64,000 bases of DNA from Siphonodentalium dalli (taxonomy: Eukaryota > Mollusca > Scaphopoda > Gadilida > Siphonodentaliidae), in NCBI GenBank assembly GCA_032622095.1, contig CP136061.1, positions 188,176,369 through 188,240,368 on the forward strand, read 5' to 3'. Numbering within the stretch: the first letter of the stretch is position 1; each line of letters opens with the position of its first letter. Below are positions 11,639 through 24,234 of the stretch, piece after piece. Made by a program: the position numbers and the translations under genes. The notes beneath the pieces are model-generated. The model was given only the letters and a program-made list of their open reading frames with translations. It made no database searches and was not told where the DNA came from.

Positions 11639-12684
11639 ACTAGCAGGTTAGCCCGCCACTGGCGGCATTCGTCCCATGGCTTTGTTTCAGAAACATGACA
11701 TTTTTGTAATAATTTGTTTTTATTTATTTATTTTTTTTATTTTTGAATATGAATTTAATGTTTTTTAAATTTAATATATTTTGTTTCTGAATTGTTTTTT
11801 TATTGTTAATTTTTTTTAATTTTAAACTGTTTTAATTAAATTGTAAATTGTTTTAATTAATTTTTTTGTTTCTGGCGGAAAAATTTACCCGTAGAAATCC
11901 CCCCTTCCTAGGAACGACAGACAACGCATTCTTTGTTTCGTGAATTCTCTCTACGATAACATTGCATTCAATTTAAAACAAACGCTTCCCGTCGGGAAAT
12001 CTGTCTTCGGGTCGTTGTTGTTGGCATCACGGCTCCCCGAAAACTCTCACATTGCCGAAAACGTGTATTTAGTAATATCGTTGTTGTTGATATTTACGGC
12101 TTAGGGGCTATTTTCTTATTTAGCAAGTTTGAGCTCAATCGGTTAGAGTCTATAAAGGACACACTCATATATATGACACTTCCCGTAGGTAGCAAGTTTG
12201 AGCTCAATCGGCATTCCCTGGAATTTCCCGTAGATTGGCAGATTCCAGTAGCTTTATAACGGTATATCTGGGGAGAAATCTGATGCTATATTCGTGATTA
12301 TCTGGGATGACTTCGGTATATATATACTGTAAAAACAAAGCGCGCCATCCGTGCTCGCAGGGAATAAATTTCGAGCGATAACGTTTGCGTTCCCGTATAA
12401 CTCTGCAGATGCGAATAACGTTGAATGGGAAACAGACGCTCTTTATAGAGATGCGTCAAAAACAAACGCTCATTAAATAATCACTTGATTAACCCCCGCC
12501 GTGCCTTTGCGATGATTTGAGATTGGAGAACGGGTGCTCTGAGATTCTCTAAACCGCGACCACGGTCGTGTCGGTGGGATTTGACACTTACATAGGAAGT
12601 TTGAGCTCAATCTTTACACGCGTTTTGGATTCTATGAAGTACACACACACACACACATATATACGAAGTCTCAAAATATATAGT
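11639..12684 (-). mobile_element. Helitron-like module 11 (type E, 1,046 bp)
   Basis: Same length as modules 3 and 4, with no difference noticed by eye. It sits between the two copies of the 3,109-bp F-G-C block. Together with module 12 it repeats modules 4-5 at an offset of 7,518 bp. Confidence 0.7.
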
Positions 12685-13850
12685 ACTAGCAGGTTAGCCC
12701 GCCACCGGCGGCTTGTCCGAAACATGACATTTTTTTAATATTTGTTTTTAATTTTTAGCTCCACGCGTTTCAATAAGAAAAATTTGTACCCGGTAGCTCC
12801 ACCCGTTTCCGAGATCTGGTCTGCGCATGCGCGAAGCTGGCGTCGCACGGACTCGGCGACCCGATAAAATTTGTACCCGGCGCAAGATACATTCACATAG
12901 CAAATTTCAAGTCGATAGCTCCACCCGTTTCCGAGATCTCGTCTGCGCATGCGCTGCACGGGCGTCGCATGGACTCGGCGACCCGATAAAATTTGTACCC
13001 GGTGCAAGATACATTCACATAGCAAATTTCAGGTCGATAGCTCCACCCGTTTCCGAGATCTGCCTTTCTGCATAATATTTCGAGCGATAACATTGCATTG
13101 AAATGTCAGACTCCCATCGTGAACCTCAACACGAAGTAAACACGTGTTTCGAGCGATAACATTGCATTGAAATGACTCCCATCGTGAACCTCAAGACGAC
13201 GTAAAACACGTGTTGCGTTCTAGGAAATGCACTCAATGCAGATGCTAATAACGTTGACTTCGTATATATATATATAATGACGTTATTAACCCCGGCCGTG
13301 CCGTTTGAGCTGATTTTTATGACTGGGAGTGGAGTACGGGTGCTCGGAGCTTCTGGAAAACGCGTGGACGACATCGTACGTGTTATTTTACCTTTAGATA
13401 GGAAGTTTGAGCTCAATCTGTCCAGCCGTTCCCGTCCTAATGTACTATTTCGAGCGATAACAATTGTCAGACTCCCATCGTGAACCTCAACACGAAGTAA
13501 ACACGTGTTTCGAGCGATAACATTGCATTGAAGTCAGACTCCCATCGTGGACCCCCAAGACGACGTAAACACGTGTTTGTTCCGGTATAACTTTGGAGAC
13601 TCTGACTTCATATATATATATAATGACGTTATTAACCCCGGCCGTGCCGTTTGAGCTGATTTCGATGACTGGGAGTGGATAAAGGGTGCTCAGAGCTTCT
13701 CGAAAACACATCTACGGCGGTGTCGGTGGGATTTTACACTTACATACAAAATTTGATCTCAATCTGTACACGCGTTTTGGATTCTATGAAGTACACACAC
13801 ACATATATATATACACACATATATACGAAGTCTCAAAATATATAGTATAG
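12685..13850 (-). mobile_element. Helitron-like module 12 (type F, 1,166 bp)
   Basis: Copy of module 8, sharing its diagnostic substitutions, with a small difference in the CA/TA tract near the 5' end. First module of the second F-G-C block. Confidence 0.7.
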
Positions 13851-15073
13851 ACTAGCAGGTTAGCCCGCCACCGGCGGCTTGTCCGAAACATGACATTTTT
13901 TTATATATATTTTTTTAATTTTTAGCTCCACGCGTTTCAATAAGAAAAATTTGTACCCGGTAGCTCCACCCGTTTCCGAGATCTGGTCTGCGCATGCGCG
14001 AAGCTGGCGTCGCACGGGCTCGGCGACCCGATAAAATGTGTACCCGGCGCAAGATACATTCACATACCAAATTTCAAGTCGATAGCTCCACCCGTTTCCG
14101 ATATCTCGTCTGCGCATGCGCTGCACGGGCGTCGCACGGGCTCGCCAATACGACAGCGACGACCACCTGGTCAAACTACACTCACGTACCAAGTTTCGTC
14201 CCGATCGGTCGAGGTGTTGGTATCTGATGCAAAAGACGAAATTGTGAGTGTTGGTCAATAGTCCCCGCCGTGAACCTCATCGTCGCAAAGAGCGGACAGT
14301 CAATTAACCCCGTTGTGAACCTCAATCACCAACGCGACGTAAACATGTGTTGCGTTCTAAAAATAGGAAAGCACTTTCTCTCTGCATAATTCTGCAGATG
14401 CTAATAACGTTGCTCCCCGTAGGTAGCAATATCGTTGTTGTTGATATTTACGGCTTGGGGGCTATTTTCTTATTTAGCAAGTTTGAGCTCAATCGGTTCG
14501 AGTCTATAAAGGACACACTCATATATATGACACTTCCCGTGGGTAGCAAGTTTGAGCTCAATCGGCATTCCCTGGAATTTCCCGTAGATTGGCAGATTCC
14601 AGTAGCTTTATAACGATATATCTGGGGAGAAATCTGATGCTATATTCGTGATTATCTGGGATGATTTCGGTATATAACTATATACTGTAAAAACAAAGCG
14701 CGCCATCCGTGCTCGCAGGGTTGGTCAGAAACAAATGTTTTTTAAATTTAATGTATGTTCCGTATAGTTCCGTATATCTCTCTGCAGATGCAAATAACGT
14801 TGAATGGCAAACAAACGCTCTTTATAGAGATGCGTCAAAAACAAACGCTCATTAAATAATCACTTGATTAACCCCCGCCGTGCCTTTGCGGTGATTTGAG
14901 ATTGGAGAACGGGTGCTCTGAGCTTCTCTAAACCTTGACCACGGTCGTGTCGGTGGGATTTGACACTTACATAGGAAGTTTGAGCTCAATCTTTACACGC
15001 GTTTTGGATTCTATGAAGTACACACACACACACACACATATATACGAAGTCTCAAAATATATAGTATAGATAG
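13851..15073 (-). mobile_element. Helitron-like module 13 (type G, 1,223 bp)
   Basis: Copy of module 9 at offset 4,155 bp with only scattered changes (T-tract near 13,905, CGGTCGAGG for CGGTAGAGG near 14,206). Confidence 0.7.
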
Positions 15074-15793
15074 ACTAGAAGGTGACCCGACTTCGTCCGG
15101 GCTTTGACCTTGAATTGTCCATTTTGAATGTCAAGGTCAAGTGGGGTCACGATTTGACCAGTCCAAAACACTGCCCGGACAAAAGTACCCGACAAACGTG
15201 CCCGTCGAAATCCATCCGGTTTTACCAGATTTGACCTTGAATTGATCATTTTGAAGGTCATGGTCAGGTCGGGGTCACGATATGACCCGTCCAAAACAAT
15301 CAGTGGACAAAAGTAACCCCACGTATCAAATTTCGTCGAAATCCCATCAAAATTGGCGATTTGACCTTGAAGTTACCCGATGTCAAGGTCACGTCGCACG
15401 GGCAAATGCATATGCGTAAGAGACTCCCCATACGAAAGTACCCCCACATACCAAGTTTCATCGAAATCCCGTGATATTTGGGCGTTTGACCTTGAAATGA
15501 CCCGATTTCAAGGTCAAAGTCACGTCGCACGGGGAAATTAATAGGCCTATATCACTCCCCGGCCGAACTTACCTCCACATACCAAGTTTCATCGAAATCC
15601 CGTGATATTCGGGCGTTTGACCTTGAAATGACCCGATGTCAAGGTCACGTCGCACGGACAAATTAATAGGCCCATGCCACCCCACGGCCGAAAATACCCC
15701 CACATACGAAGCTTCATCGAAATCGGGTCGGCCGTTTTTGAGTTCATCGCGAACAGACACACAGACAGACAGATCTTCCAAAATATATAATAG
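15074..15793 (-). mobile_element. Helitron-like module 14 (type C, 720 bp)
   Basis: Copy of module 10 at offset 4,155 bp, nearly identical (one visible change near 15,531). It closes the second F-G-C block and is followed by type H, where the first copy was followed by type E. Confidence 0.7.
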
Positions 15794-16299
15794 ACTAGCC
15801 GATGAGCCCGACGTTGTCCGGGCTATTCAAAAACCAAATTTCAAGTCGATAGCTCCACCCGTTTCCGAGATCTGGTCTGCCCATGCGCGAAGCTGGCGTC
15901 GCACGGGCTCGGCGAACCGATAAAATTCGTATCCGGGGCAAGACACATTCACATACCAAATTTCAAGTCGATAGCTCCACCCGTTGTCGAGATATCGTCT
16001 GCGCATGCGCGAAGCTGGCGTCGCACGGGCTCGGCGACCCGATAAAATTCGCATCCGGGGCAAGATACATTCACATACCAAATATCAAGTCGATAGCTCC
16101 ACCCGTTTCCGAGATCTCGTCTGCACATGCGCGAAGCGGGCGCCGCACGGGCTCGCCAATACGACAACGTTCACCGCCTGGTCAAACTACACACACGTAC
16201 CAAGTTTCGTCCCGATCGGTCGAGAATCGTAGATTTGTATAAATGACAGACAGACAAACAAACAAACAAACAAACAGAGGTCTTCAAAATATATATGAG
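15794..16299 (-). mobile_element. Helitron-like module 15 (type H, 506 bp)
   Basis: A compact element. The minus-strand end is hairpin GCCCGGACAACGTCGGGC, TCATCGG, CTAG. Two 122-123-bp subrepeats follow (GATAAAATTCG near 15,920 and 16,041), then a block with AAGTTTCGTCCCGATCGG and CAAACAAACA. The 5' terminus TCTCATATATATTTTGAAGACC has a clear TC start. Confidence 0.7.
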
Positions 16300-16817
16300 A
16301 CTAGCCGATGAGCCCGACGTTGTCCGGGCTATTCAAAAACCAAATTTCAAGTCGATAGCTCTACCCTTTTCCGAGATCTGGTCTGCGCATGCGCGAAGCT
16401 GGCGTCGCACGGGCTCGGCGACCAGATAAAATTCGTATCCGGGGCAAGATACATTCACATAGCAAATTTCAAGTCGATAGCTCTACCCGTTTCCGAGATC
16501 TGGTCTGCGCATGCGCGAATCTGGCGTCGCACGGGCTCGGCGACCGGATAAAATTCGTATCCGGGGCAAGATACATTCACATAGCAAATTTCAAGTCGAT
16601 AGCTCCACCCGTTTCCGAGATCTCGTCTGCGCATGCGCGAAACGGGCGCCGCACGGGCTCGCCAATACGACAACGTTCACCGCCCGGTCAAACTACACAC
16701 ACGTACCAAGTTTCGTCCCGATCGGTCGAGAATCGTAGATTTGTATAAATGACAGACAGACATACAGACAAACAAACAAACATACATACAGACAGAGGTC
16801 TTCAAAATATATATGAG
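16300..16817 (-). mobile_element. Helitron-like module 16 (type H, 518 bp)
   Basis: Tandem copy of module 15 with moderate divergence: CTACCC for CCACCC, GAATCTGG for GAAGCTGG, and a CATACAGACA-rich tail. It has the same hairpin, the same TC start and two subrepeats. Confidence 0.7.
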
Positions 16818-17878
16818 ACTAGCAGGTTAGCCCGCCACTGGCGGCATTCGTCCCATGGCTTTGTTTCAGAAACATGACATTTTTGTAATAATTTGTTTTT
16901 ATTTATTTATTTTTTTTATTTTTGAATATGAATTTAATGTTTTTTAAATTTAATATATTTTGTTTCTGAATTGTTTTTTTATTGTTAATTTTTTTTAATT
17001 TTAAACTGTTTTAATTAAATTGTAAATTGTTTTAATTAATTTTTTTGTTTCTGGCGGAAAAATTTACCCGTAGAAATCCCCCCTTCCTAGGAACGACAGA
17101 CAACGCATTCTTTGTTTCGTGAATTCTCTCTACGATAACATTGCATTCAATTTAAAACAAACGCTTCCCGTCGGGAAATCTGTCTTCGGGTCGTTGTTGT
17201 TGGCATCACGGCTCCCCGAAAACTCTCACATTGCCGAAAACGTGTATTTAGTAATATCGTTGTTGTTGATATTTACGGCTTAGGGGCTATTTTCTTATTT
17301 AGCAAGTTTGAGCTCAATCGGTTAGAGTCTATAAAGGACACACTCATATATATGACACTTCCCGTAGGTAGCAAGTTTGAGCTCAATCGGCATTCCCTGG
17401 AATTTCCCGTAGATTGGCAGATTCCAGTAGCTTTATAACGGTATATCTGGGGAGAAATCTGATGCTATATTCGTGATTATCTGGGATGACTTCGGTATAT
17501 ACCGAAGGTATATACTGTAAAAACAAAGCGCGCCATCCGTGCTCGCAGGGAATAAATTTCGAGCGATAACGTTTGCGTTCCCGTATAACTCTGCAGATGC
17601 GAATAACGTTGAATGGGAAACAGACGCTCTTTATAGAGATGCGTCAAAAACAAACGCTCATTAAATAATCACTTGATTAACCCCCGCCGTGCCTATGCGA
17701 TGATTTGAGATTGGAGAACGGGTGCACTGAGATTCTCTAAACCGCGACCACGGTCGTGTCGGTGGGATTTGACACTTACATAGGAAGTTTGAGCTCAATC
17801 TTTACACGCGTTTTGGATTCTATGAAGTACACACACACACACACACACACATCTATACGAAGTCTCAAAATATATAGT
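16818..17878 (-). mobile_element. Helitron-like module 17 (type E, 1,061 bp)
   Basis: Type E with a longer (CA)n tract. A small insertion forms the palindrome GGTATATACCGAAGGTATATAC near 17,494-17,515. This sub-type recurs in modules 18, 21, 27 and 28. Confidence 0.7.
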
Positions 17879-19085
17879 ACTAGCAGGTTAGCCCGCCACT
17901 GGCGGCATTCATCCCATGGCTTTGGTCGATCCATTAATTTTAGTTTTTCAATGTAACCCCGTACAGGACCGGGCTACTCAAAAAACAAATTTCAAGTCGA
18001 TAGCTCCACCCGTTTCCGAGATCTGGTCTGCGCATGCGCGTATCTGGCGTCGCACGGGCTCGGCGACCCGATAAAATTCGTATCCGGGGCAAGATACATT
18101 CACATACCAAATTTCAAGTCGATAGCTCCACCCGTTTCCGATATCTCGTCTGCGCATGCGCTGCACGGGCGTCGCACGGGCTCGCCAATACGACAGCGAC
18201 GACCACCTGATCAAACTACACTCACGTACCAAGTTTCGTCCCGATCGGTCGAGGTGTTGGTATCTGATGCAAAAGACGAAATTGTGAGTGTTGGTCAATA
18301 GTCCCCGCCGTGAACCTCATCGTCGCAAAGAGCGGACAGTCAATTAACCCCGTTGTGAACCTCAATCACCAACGCGACGTAAACATGTGTTGCGTTCTAA
18401 AAATAGGAAAGCACTTTCTCTCTGCATAATTCTGCAGATGCTAGTAACGTTGCTCCCCGTAGGTAGCAATATCGTTGTTGTTGATATTTACGGCTTGGGG
18501 GCTATTTTCTTATTTAGCAAGTTTGAGCTCAATCGGTTAGAGTCTATAAAGGACACACTCATATATATGACACTTCCCGTAGGTAGCAAGTTTGATCTCA
18601 ATCGGCATTCCCTGGAATTTCCCGTAGATTGGCAGATTCCAGTAGCTTTATAACGGTATATCTGGGGAGAAATCTGATGCTATATTCGTGATTATCTGGG
18701 ATGATTTCGGTATATACCGAAGGTATATACTGTAAAAACAGAGCGCGCCATCCGTGCCTGCAGGGAATAAATTTCGAGCGATAACGTTTGCGTTCCCGTA
18801 TAACTCTGCAGATGCGAATAACGTTGAATGGGAAAAAGACGCTCTTTATAGAGATGCGTCAAAAACAAACGCTCATTAAATAATCACTTGATTAACCCCC
18901 GCCGTGCCTATGCAGTGATTTGAGATTGGAGAACGGGTGCTCTGAGCTTCTCTAAACCGCGACCACGTTCGTGTCGGTGGGATTTGACACTTACATACGA
19001 AATTTGATCTCAATCTGTACACGCGTTTTGGATTCTATGAAGTACACACACACACATATACGAAGTCTCAAAATATATAGTATAG
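17879..19085 (-). mobile_element. Helitron-like module 18 (type I mosaic, 1,207 bp)
   Basis: It starts with the type E hairpin and then runs into a second, internal hairpin-like motif (CCCCGTACAGGACCGGG at about 17,957-17,973), suggesting fusion with another element's end. A 122-bp subrepeat, the type G middle and the type E 5' end follow. Confidence 0.65.
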
Positions 19086-19894
19086 ACTAGCAGGTTAGCC
19101 CGCCACCGGCGGCTTGTCCGAAACATGACATTTTTATATATATTTTTTTAATTTTTAGCTCCACGCGTTTCAATAAGAAAAATTTGTACCCGGTAGCTCC
19201 ACCAGTTTCTGATATCTGGTCTGCGCATGAAAATTTGTATCCGGCGCAAGATACATTCACATGCCAAATTTCAAGTCGATAGCTCCACCCGTTTCCGAGA
19301 TCTCGTCTGCGCATGCGCTGCACGGGCGTCGCACGGGCTCGGCGACCCGATAAAATTTGTACCCGGCGCAAGATACATTCACATAGCAAATTTCAAGTCG
19401 ATAGCTCCACCCGCTTCCGAGATCTCGTCAGCGCATGCGCTGCACGGGCGTCGCACGGGCTCGGCGACCCGATAAAATTTATACCCGGCGCAAGATACAT
19501 TCACATAGCAAATTTCAAGTCGATAGCTCCACCCGTTTCCGAGATCTCGTCTGCGCATGCGCTGCACGGGTGTCGCACGGGCTCGCCAATACGACAACGA
19601 CCACCGCCTGGTCAAACTACACAAAAGTACCAAGTTTCGTCCCGATCGGTCGAGAATCGTAGATTTGTATGAAGTACAACACACACACAAACATAAATAT
19701 ATAAGAGAGATATGTAAATTAGATAGATTGTATCAAAATATATAGGAGAGATATGTAAATGATCTACACACCATTACTGGTGTTTGTCAAAGTTTAGTGG
19801 GGTATATCAATACTCATTCACGATCATATCATTGAGGTCCGGAGGGTGTGGGCTATCTCTCGTATACAAGGAGTTCTCAAAATATATAGAAGAG
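19086..19894 (-). mobile_element. Helitron-like module 19 (type D, 809 bp)
   Basis: Near copy of module 2, about 16.8 kb away, with the same subrepeat layout and the same tail containing ATTACTGGTGTTTGTC. As at module 3, the next element is type E. Confidence 0.65.
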
Positions 19895-20961
19895 ACTAGC
19901 AGGTTAGCCCGCCACTGGCGGCATTCGTCCCATGGCTTTGTTTCAGAAACATGACATTTTTGTAATTATTTTGTTTTTATTTATTTTTGTTTTTTATTTT
20001 TGATTATGAATTTAATGTTTTTTAAATTTAATATATTTAATATATATTGTTAATTTTTTTTAATTTTAAATTGTTTTAATTAAATTGTAAATTGTTTTAA
20101 TAAATTTTTTTGTTTCTGGCGGAAAAATTTACCCGTAGAAATCCCCCCTTCCTAGGAACGACAGACAACGCATTCTTTGTTTCGTGAAATCTCTCTACGA
20201 TAACATTGCATTCAATTTAAAACAAACGCTTCCCGTCGGGAAATCTGTCTTCGGGTCGTTGTTGTTGGCATCACGGCTCCCCGAAAACTCTCACATTGCC
20301 GAAAACGTGTATTTAGTAATATCGTTGTTGTTGATATTTACGGCTTGGGGGCTAATTTCTTATTTAGCAAGTTTGAGCTCAATCGGTTCGAGTCTATAAA
20401 GGACACACTCATATATATGACACTTCCCGTGGGTAGCAAGTTTGAGCTCAATCGGCATTCCCTGGAATTTCCCGTAGATTGGCAGATTCCAGTAGCTTTT
20501 TGTAACGGTATATCTGGGGAGAAATCTGATGCTATATTCGTGATTATCTGGGATGATTTCGGTATATAACTATATACTGTAAAAACAAAGCGCGCCATCG
20601 TGCTCGCAGGGTTGGTCCGAAACAAATGTTTTTTTAAATTTAATGTATATGTTCCGTATATCTCTCTGCAGATGCAAATAGCGTTGAATGGCAAACAGAC
20701 GCTCTTTATAGAGATGCGTCAAAAACAAACGCTCATTAAATAATCACTTGATTAACCCACGCCGTGCCTTTGCGGTGATTTGAGATTGGAGAACGGGTGC
20801 TCTGAGCTTTTCTAAACTGCGACTACGGTCGTGTCGGTGGGATTTGACACTTACATAGGAAGTTTGAGCTCAATCTGTACACGCGTTTTGGATTCTATGA
20901 AGTACACACACACACACATACACACATATATACGAAGTCTCAAAATATATAGTATAGATAG
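19895..20961 (-). mobile_element. Helitron-like module 20 (type E variant, 1,067 bp)
   Basis: A diverged type E with a changed AT-rich block (about 19,965-20,110), where an AATTTAATATATTTAATATAT variant replaces the usual text. The 5' half matches type G (GTTCGAGTC, GTGGGTAGC), so it is itself mosaic. Confidence 0.65.
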
Positions 20962-22123
20962 ACTAGCAGGTTAGCCCGCCACTGGCGGCATTCGTCCCAT
21001 GGCTTTGGTCGATCCATTAATTTTAGTTTTTCAATGTAACCCCGTACAGGACCGGGCTACTCAAAAACCAAATTTCAAGTCGATAGCTCCACCCGTTTCC
21101 GAGATCTGGTCTGCCCATGCGCGTATCTGGCGTCGCACGGGCTCGGCGACCCGATAAAATTCGTATCCGGGGCAAGATACATTCACATACCAAATTTCAA
21201 GTCGATAGCTCCACCCGTTTCCGATATCTCGTCTGCGCATGCGCTGCACGGGCGTCGCACGGGCTCGCCAATACGACAGCGACGACCACCTGGTCAAACT
21301 ACACTCACGTACCAAGTTTCGTCCCGATCGGTCGAGGTGTTGGTATCTGATGCAAAAGACGAAATTGTGAGTGTTGGTCAATAGTCCCCGCCGAGAACCT
21401 CATCGTCGCAAAGAGCGGACAGTCAATTAACCCCGTTGTGACCCTCAATCACCAACGCGACGTAAACATGTGTTGCGTTCTAAAAATAGGAAAGCACTTT
21501 CTCTCTGCATAATTCTGCAGATGCTAATAACGTTGTTCCCCGTAGGTAGCAATGTCGTTGTTGTTGATATTTACGGCTTGGGGGCTATTTTCTTATTTAG
21601 CAAGTTTGAGCTCAATCGGTTAGAGTCTATAAAGGACACACTCATATATATGACACTTCCCGTAGGTAGCAAGTTTGAGCTCAATCGGCATTCCCTGGAA
21701 TTTCCCGCAGATTGGCAGATTCCAGTAGCTTTATAACGGTATATCTGGGGAGAAATCTGATGCTATATTCGTGATTATCTGGGATGATTTCGGTATATAC
21801 CGAAGGTATATACTGTAAAAACAGAGCGCGCCATCCGTGCTCGCAGGGAATAAATTTCGAGCGATAACGTTTGCGTTCCCGTACATAACTCTGCAGATGC
21901 GAATAACGTTGAATGGGAAACAGACGCTCTTTATAGAGATGCGTCAAAAACAAACGCTCATTAAATAATCACTTGATTAACCCCCGCCGTGCCTTTGCGA
22001 TGATTTGAGATTGGAGAACGGGTGCTCTGATCTTCTCTAAACCGCGACCACGTTCGTGTCGGTGGGATTTGACACTTACATAGGAAGTTTGAGCTCAATC
22101 TTTACACGCGTTTTGGATTCTAT

Positions 22124-22161
<38 letters not shown>

Positions 22162-22182
22162 CGAAGTCTCAAAATATATAGT
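20962..22182 (-). mobile_element. Helitron-like module 21 (type I, 1,221 bp)
   Basis: Same plan as module 18: type E hairpin, internal CCCCGTACAGGACCGGG, one 122-bp subrepeat, type G middle, type E 5' end with GGTATATACCGAAGGTATATAC and a long (CA)n tract. Confidence 0.65.
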
Positions 22183-23016
22183 ACTAGAAGGTGACCCGAC
22201 TTCGTCCGGGCTATTCAAAAACCAAATTTCAAGTCGATTGCTCCACCCGTTTCCTAGATCTGGTCTGCGCATGCGCGAAGCTGGTGTCGCACGTGCTCGG
22301 CGACCCGATAAAATTCGTATCCGGTGCAAGATACATTCACATACCAAATTTCAAGTCGATAGCTACACCCGTTTCCGAGATATATAGCCCAATGTCAATT
22401 TGCGGATACCTCGGCCGGTGATGACTATTTTCTTATTTAGCAAGTTTGAGCTCAATCGGTTAGAGTCTATAAAGGACACACTCATATATATGACACTTCC
22501 CGTAGGTAGCAAGTTTGAGCTCAATCGGCATTCCCTGGAATTTCCCGTAGATTGGCAGATTCCAGTAGCTTTATAACGGTATATCTGGGGAGAAATCTGA
22601 TGCTATATTCGTGATTATCTGGGATGATTTCGGTATATACCAAAGGTATATACTGTAAAAACAAAGCGCGCCATCCGTGCTCGCAGGGAATAAATTTCGA
22701 GCGATAACGTTTGCGTTCCCGTATAACTCTGCAGATGCCAATAACGTTGAATGGGAAACAGACGCTCTTTATAGAGATGCGTCAAAAACAAACGCTCATT
22801 AAATAATCACTTGATTAACCCCCGCCGTGCCTTTGCGGTGATTTGAGATTGGAGAACGGGTGAACTGAGCTTCTCTAAACCGCGACTACGGTCGTGTCGA
22901 TGGCATTTGACACTTACATAGGAAGTTTGAGCTCAATATGTACACGCGTTTTGGATTCTATGAAGTACACACACACACACACACACACATATATACGAAG
23001 TCTCAAAATATATAGT
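22183..23016 (-). mobile_element. Helitron-like module 22 (type J chimera, 834 bp)
   Basis: It has the hairpin and CTAG end of type C, then text from the 122-bp subrepeat family. A novel join (about 22,380-22,425, near TTTGCGGATACCTCGGCC) leads into the type E 5' half. It is the clearest single-copy chimera in the array. Confidence 0.65.
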
Positions 23017-23621
23017 ACTAGAAGGTGACCCGACTTCGTCCGGGCTTTGACCTTGAATTGTCCATTTTGAAGGTCAAAGTCAAGTGGGGTCACGATTCGA
23101 CCAGTCCAAAACACTGCCCGGACAAAAGTACCCGACAAACGTGCCCGTCGAAATCCATCCGGTTTTACCCGATTTGACCTTGAATTTATTATTTTGAAGG
23201 TCAAGGTCATGTCGGGGTCACGATTTGACCCGTCCAAAACACTCAGTTGACAAAAGTACCCCCATGTATCAAATTTCGTCGAAATCCCATCAAAATTGGC
23301 GATTTGACCTTGAATTGACCCGATTTCAAGGTCAAGGTCACGTCGCACGGGCAAATGGATATGCTTATGAGACTCCCCATACGAATGTACCCCCGCATAC
23401 CAAGTTTCATTGAAATCCCGTGATATTCGGGCGTTTGACCTTGAAATTACCCGATTTCAAGGTCAAGGTCACGTCGCACGGACAAATTAATATGCCTATG
23501 TTCGTCCCCGGCCGAAAATACCCACACATACCAAGTTTCATCGAAATCGGGTCTGCCGTTTTCGAGTTCATCGCGAACACACACACAGACAGACAGACAG
23601 ATCTTCCAAAATATATAATAG
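23017..23621 (-). mobile_element. Helitron-like module 23 (type C, 605 bp)
   Basis: A shorter type C with about one fewer GGTCA-repeat block than module 10. It carries (CA)n, CAGACAGACAGACAGATC and a TC start at the minus-strand 5' end. Confidence 0.65.
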
Positions 23622-24234
23622 ACTAGAAGGTGACCCGACTTCGTCCGGGCTTTGACCTTGAATTGTCCATTTTGAAGGTCAAGGTCAAGTGGGGTAACGA
23701 TTTGACCAGTCCAAAACACTGCCCGGACAAAAGTACCCGACAAACGTGCCCGTCGAAATCCATCCGGTTTTACCCGATTTAACCTTGAATTGATTATTTT
23801 GAAGGTCAAGGTCTGGTCGGGGTCACGATTGGACCCGTCCAAAACAATCGGTGAACAAAAGTAACCCAACGTATCAAATTTCGTCGAAATCCCATCAATA
23901 TTGGCGATTTGACCTTGAAGTTACCCGATTTCAAGGTCAAGGTCACGTCACACGGGCAAATGAATATGCTTATGAGACTCGCCATAAGAAAGTACCACCA
24001 CATACCAAGTTTCATCGAAATCCCGTGATATTCGGGCGTTTGACCTTGAAATGACCCGATTTCAAGGTCAAGGTGACGTCGCACGGACAAATTAATATGC
24101 CTCTGTTCGTCCCCGGCCGAAAATACCCCCACATACCAAGTTTCATCGAAATCGGTTGGGACGTTTTCGAGTTCATCGCGAACACACACACAGACACACA
24201 GACACACAGATCTTCCAAAATATATAATAGATAG
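23622..24234 (-). mobile_element. Helitron-like module 24 (type C, 613 bp)
   Basis: Tandem neighbour and close relative of module 23, diverged in the repeat blocks (GGTAACGATTTGACC, AATATTGGCG) and with a CAGACACACAGACACA tail. Confidence 0.65.

Noticed and set aside
15794-15830. Hammerhead core at the CCGATGAGCCC start of type H modules
   Set aside because: The CUGANGA-like text and stem are present only approximately and GAAA does not follow the stem. The Helitron 3' hairpin explains it better.
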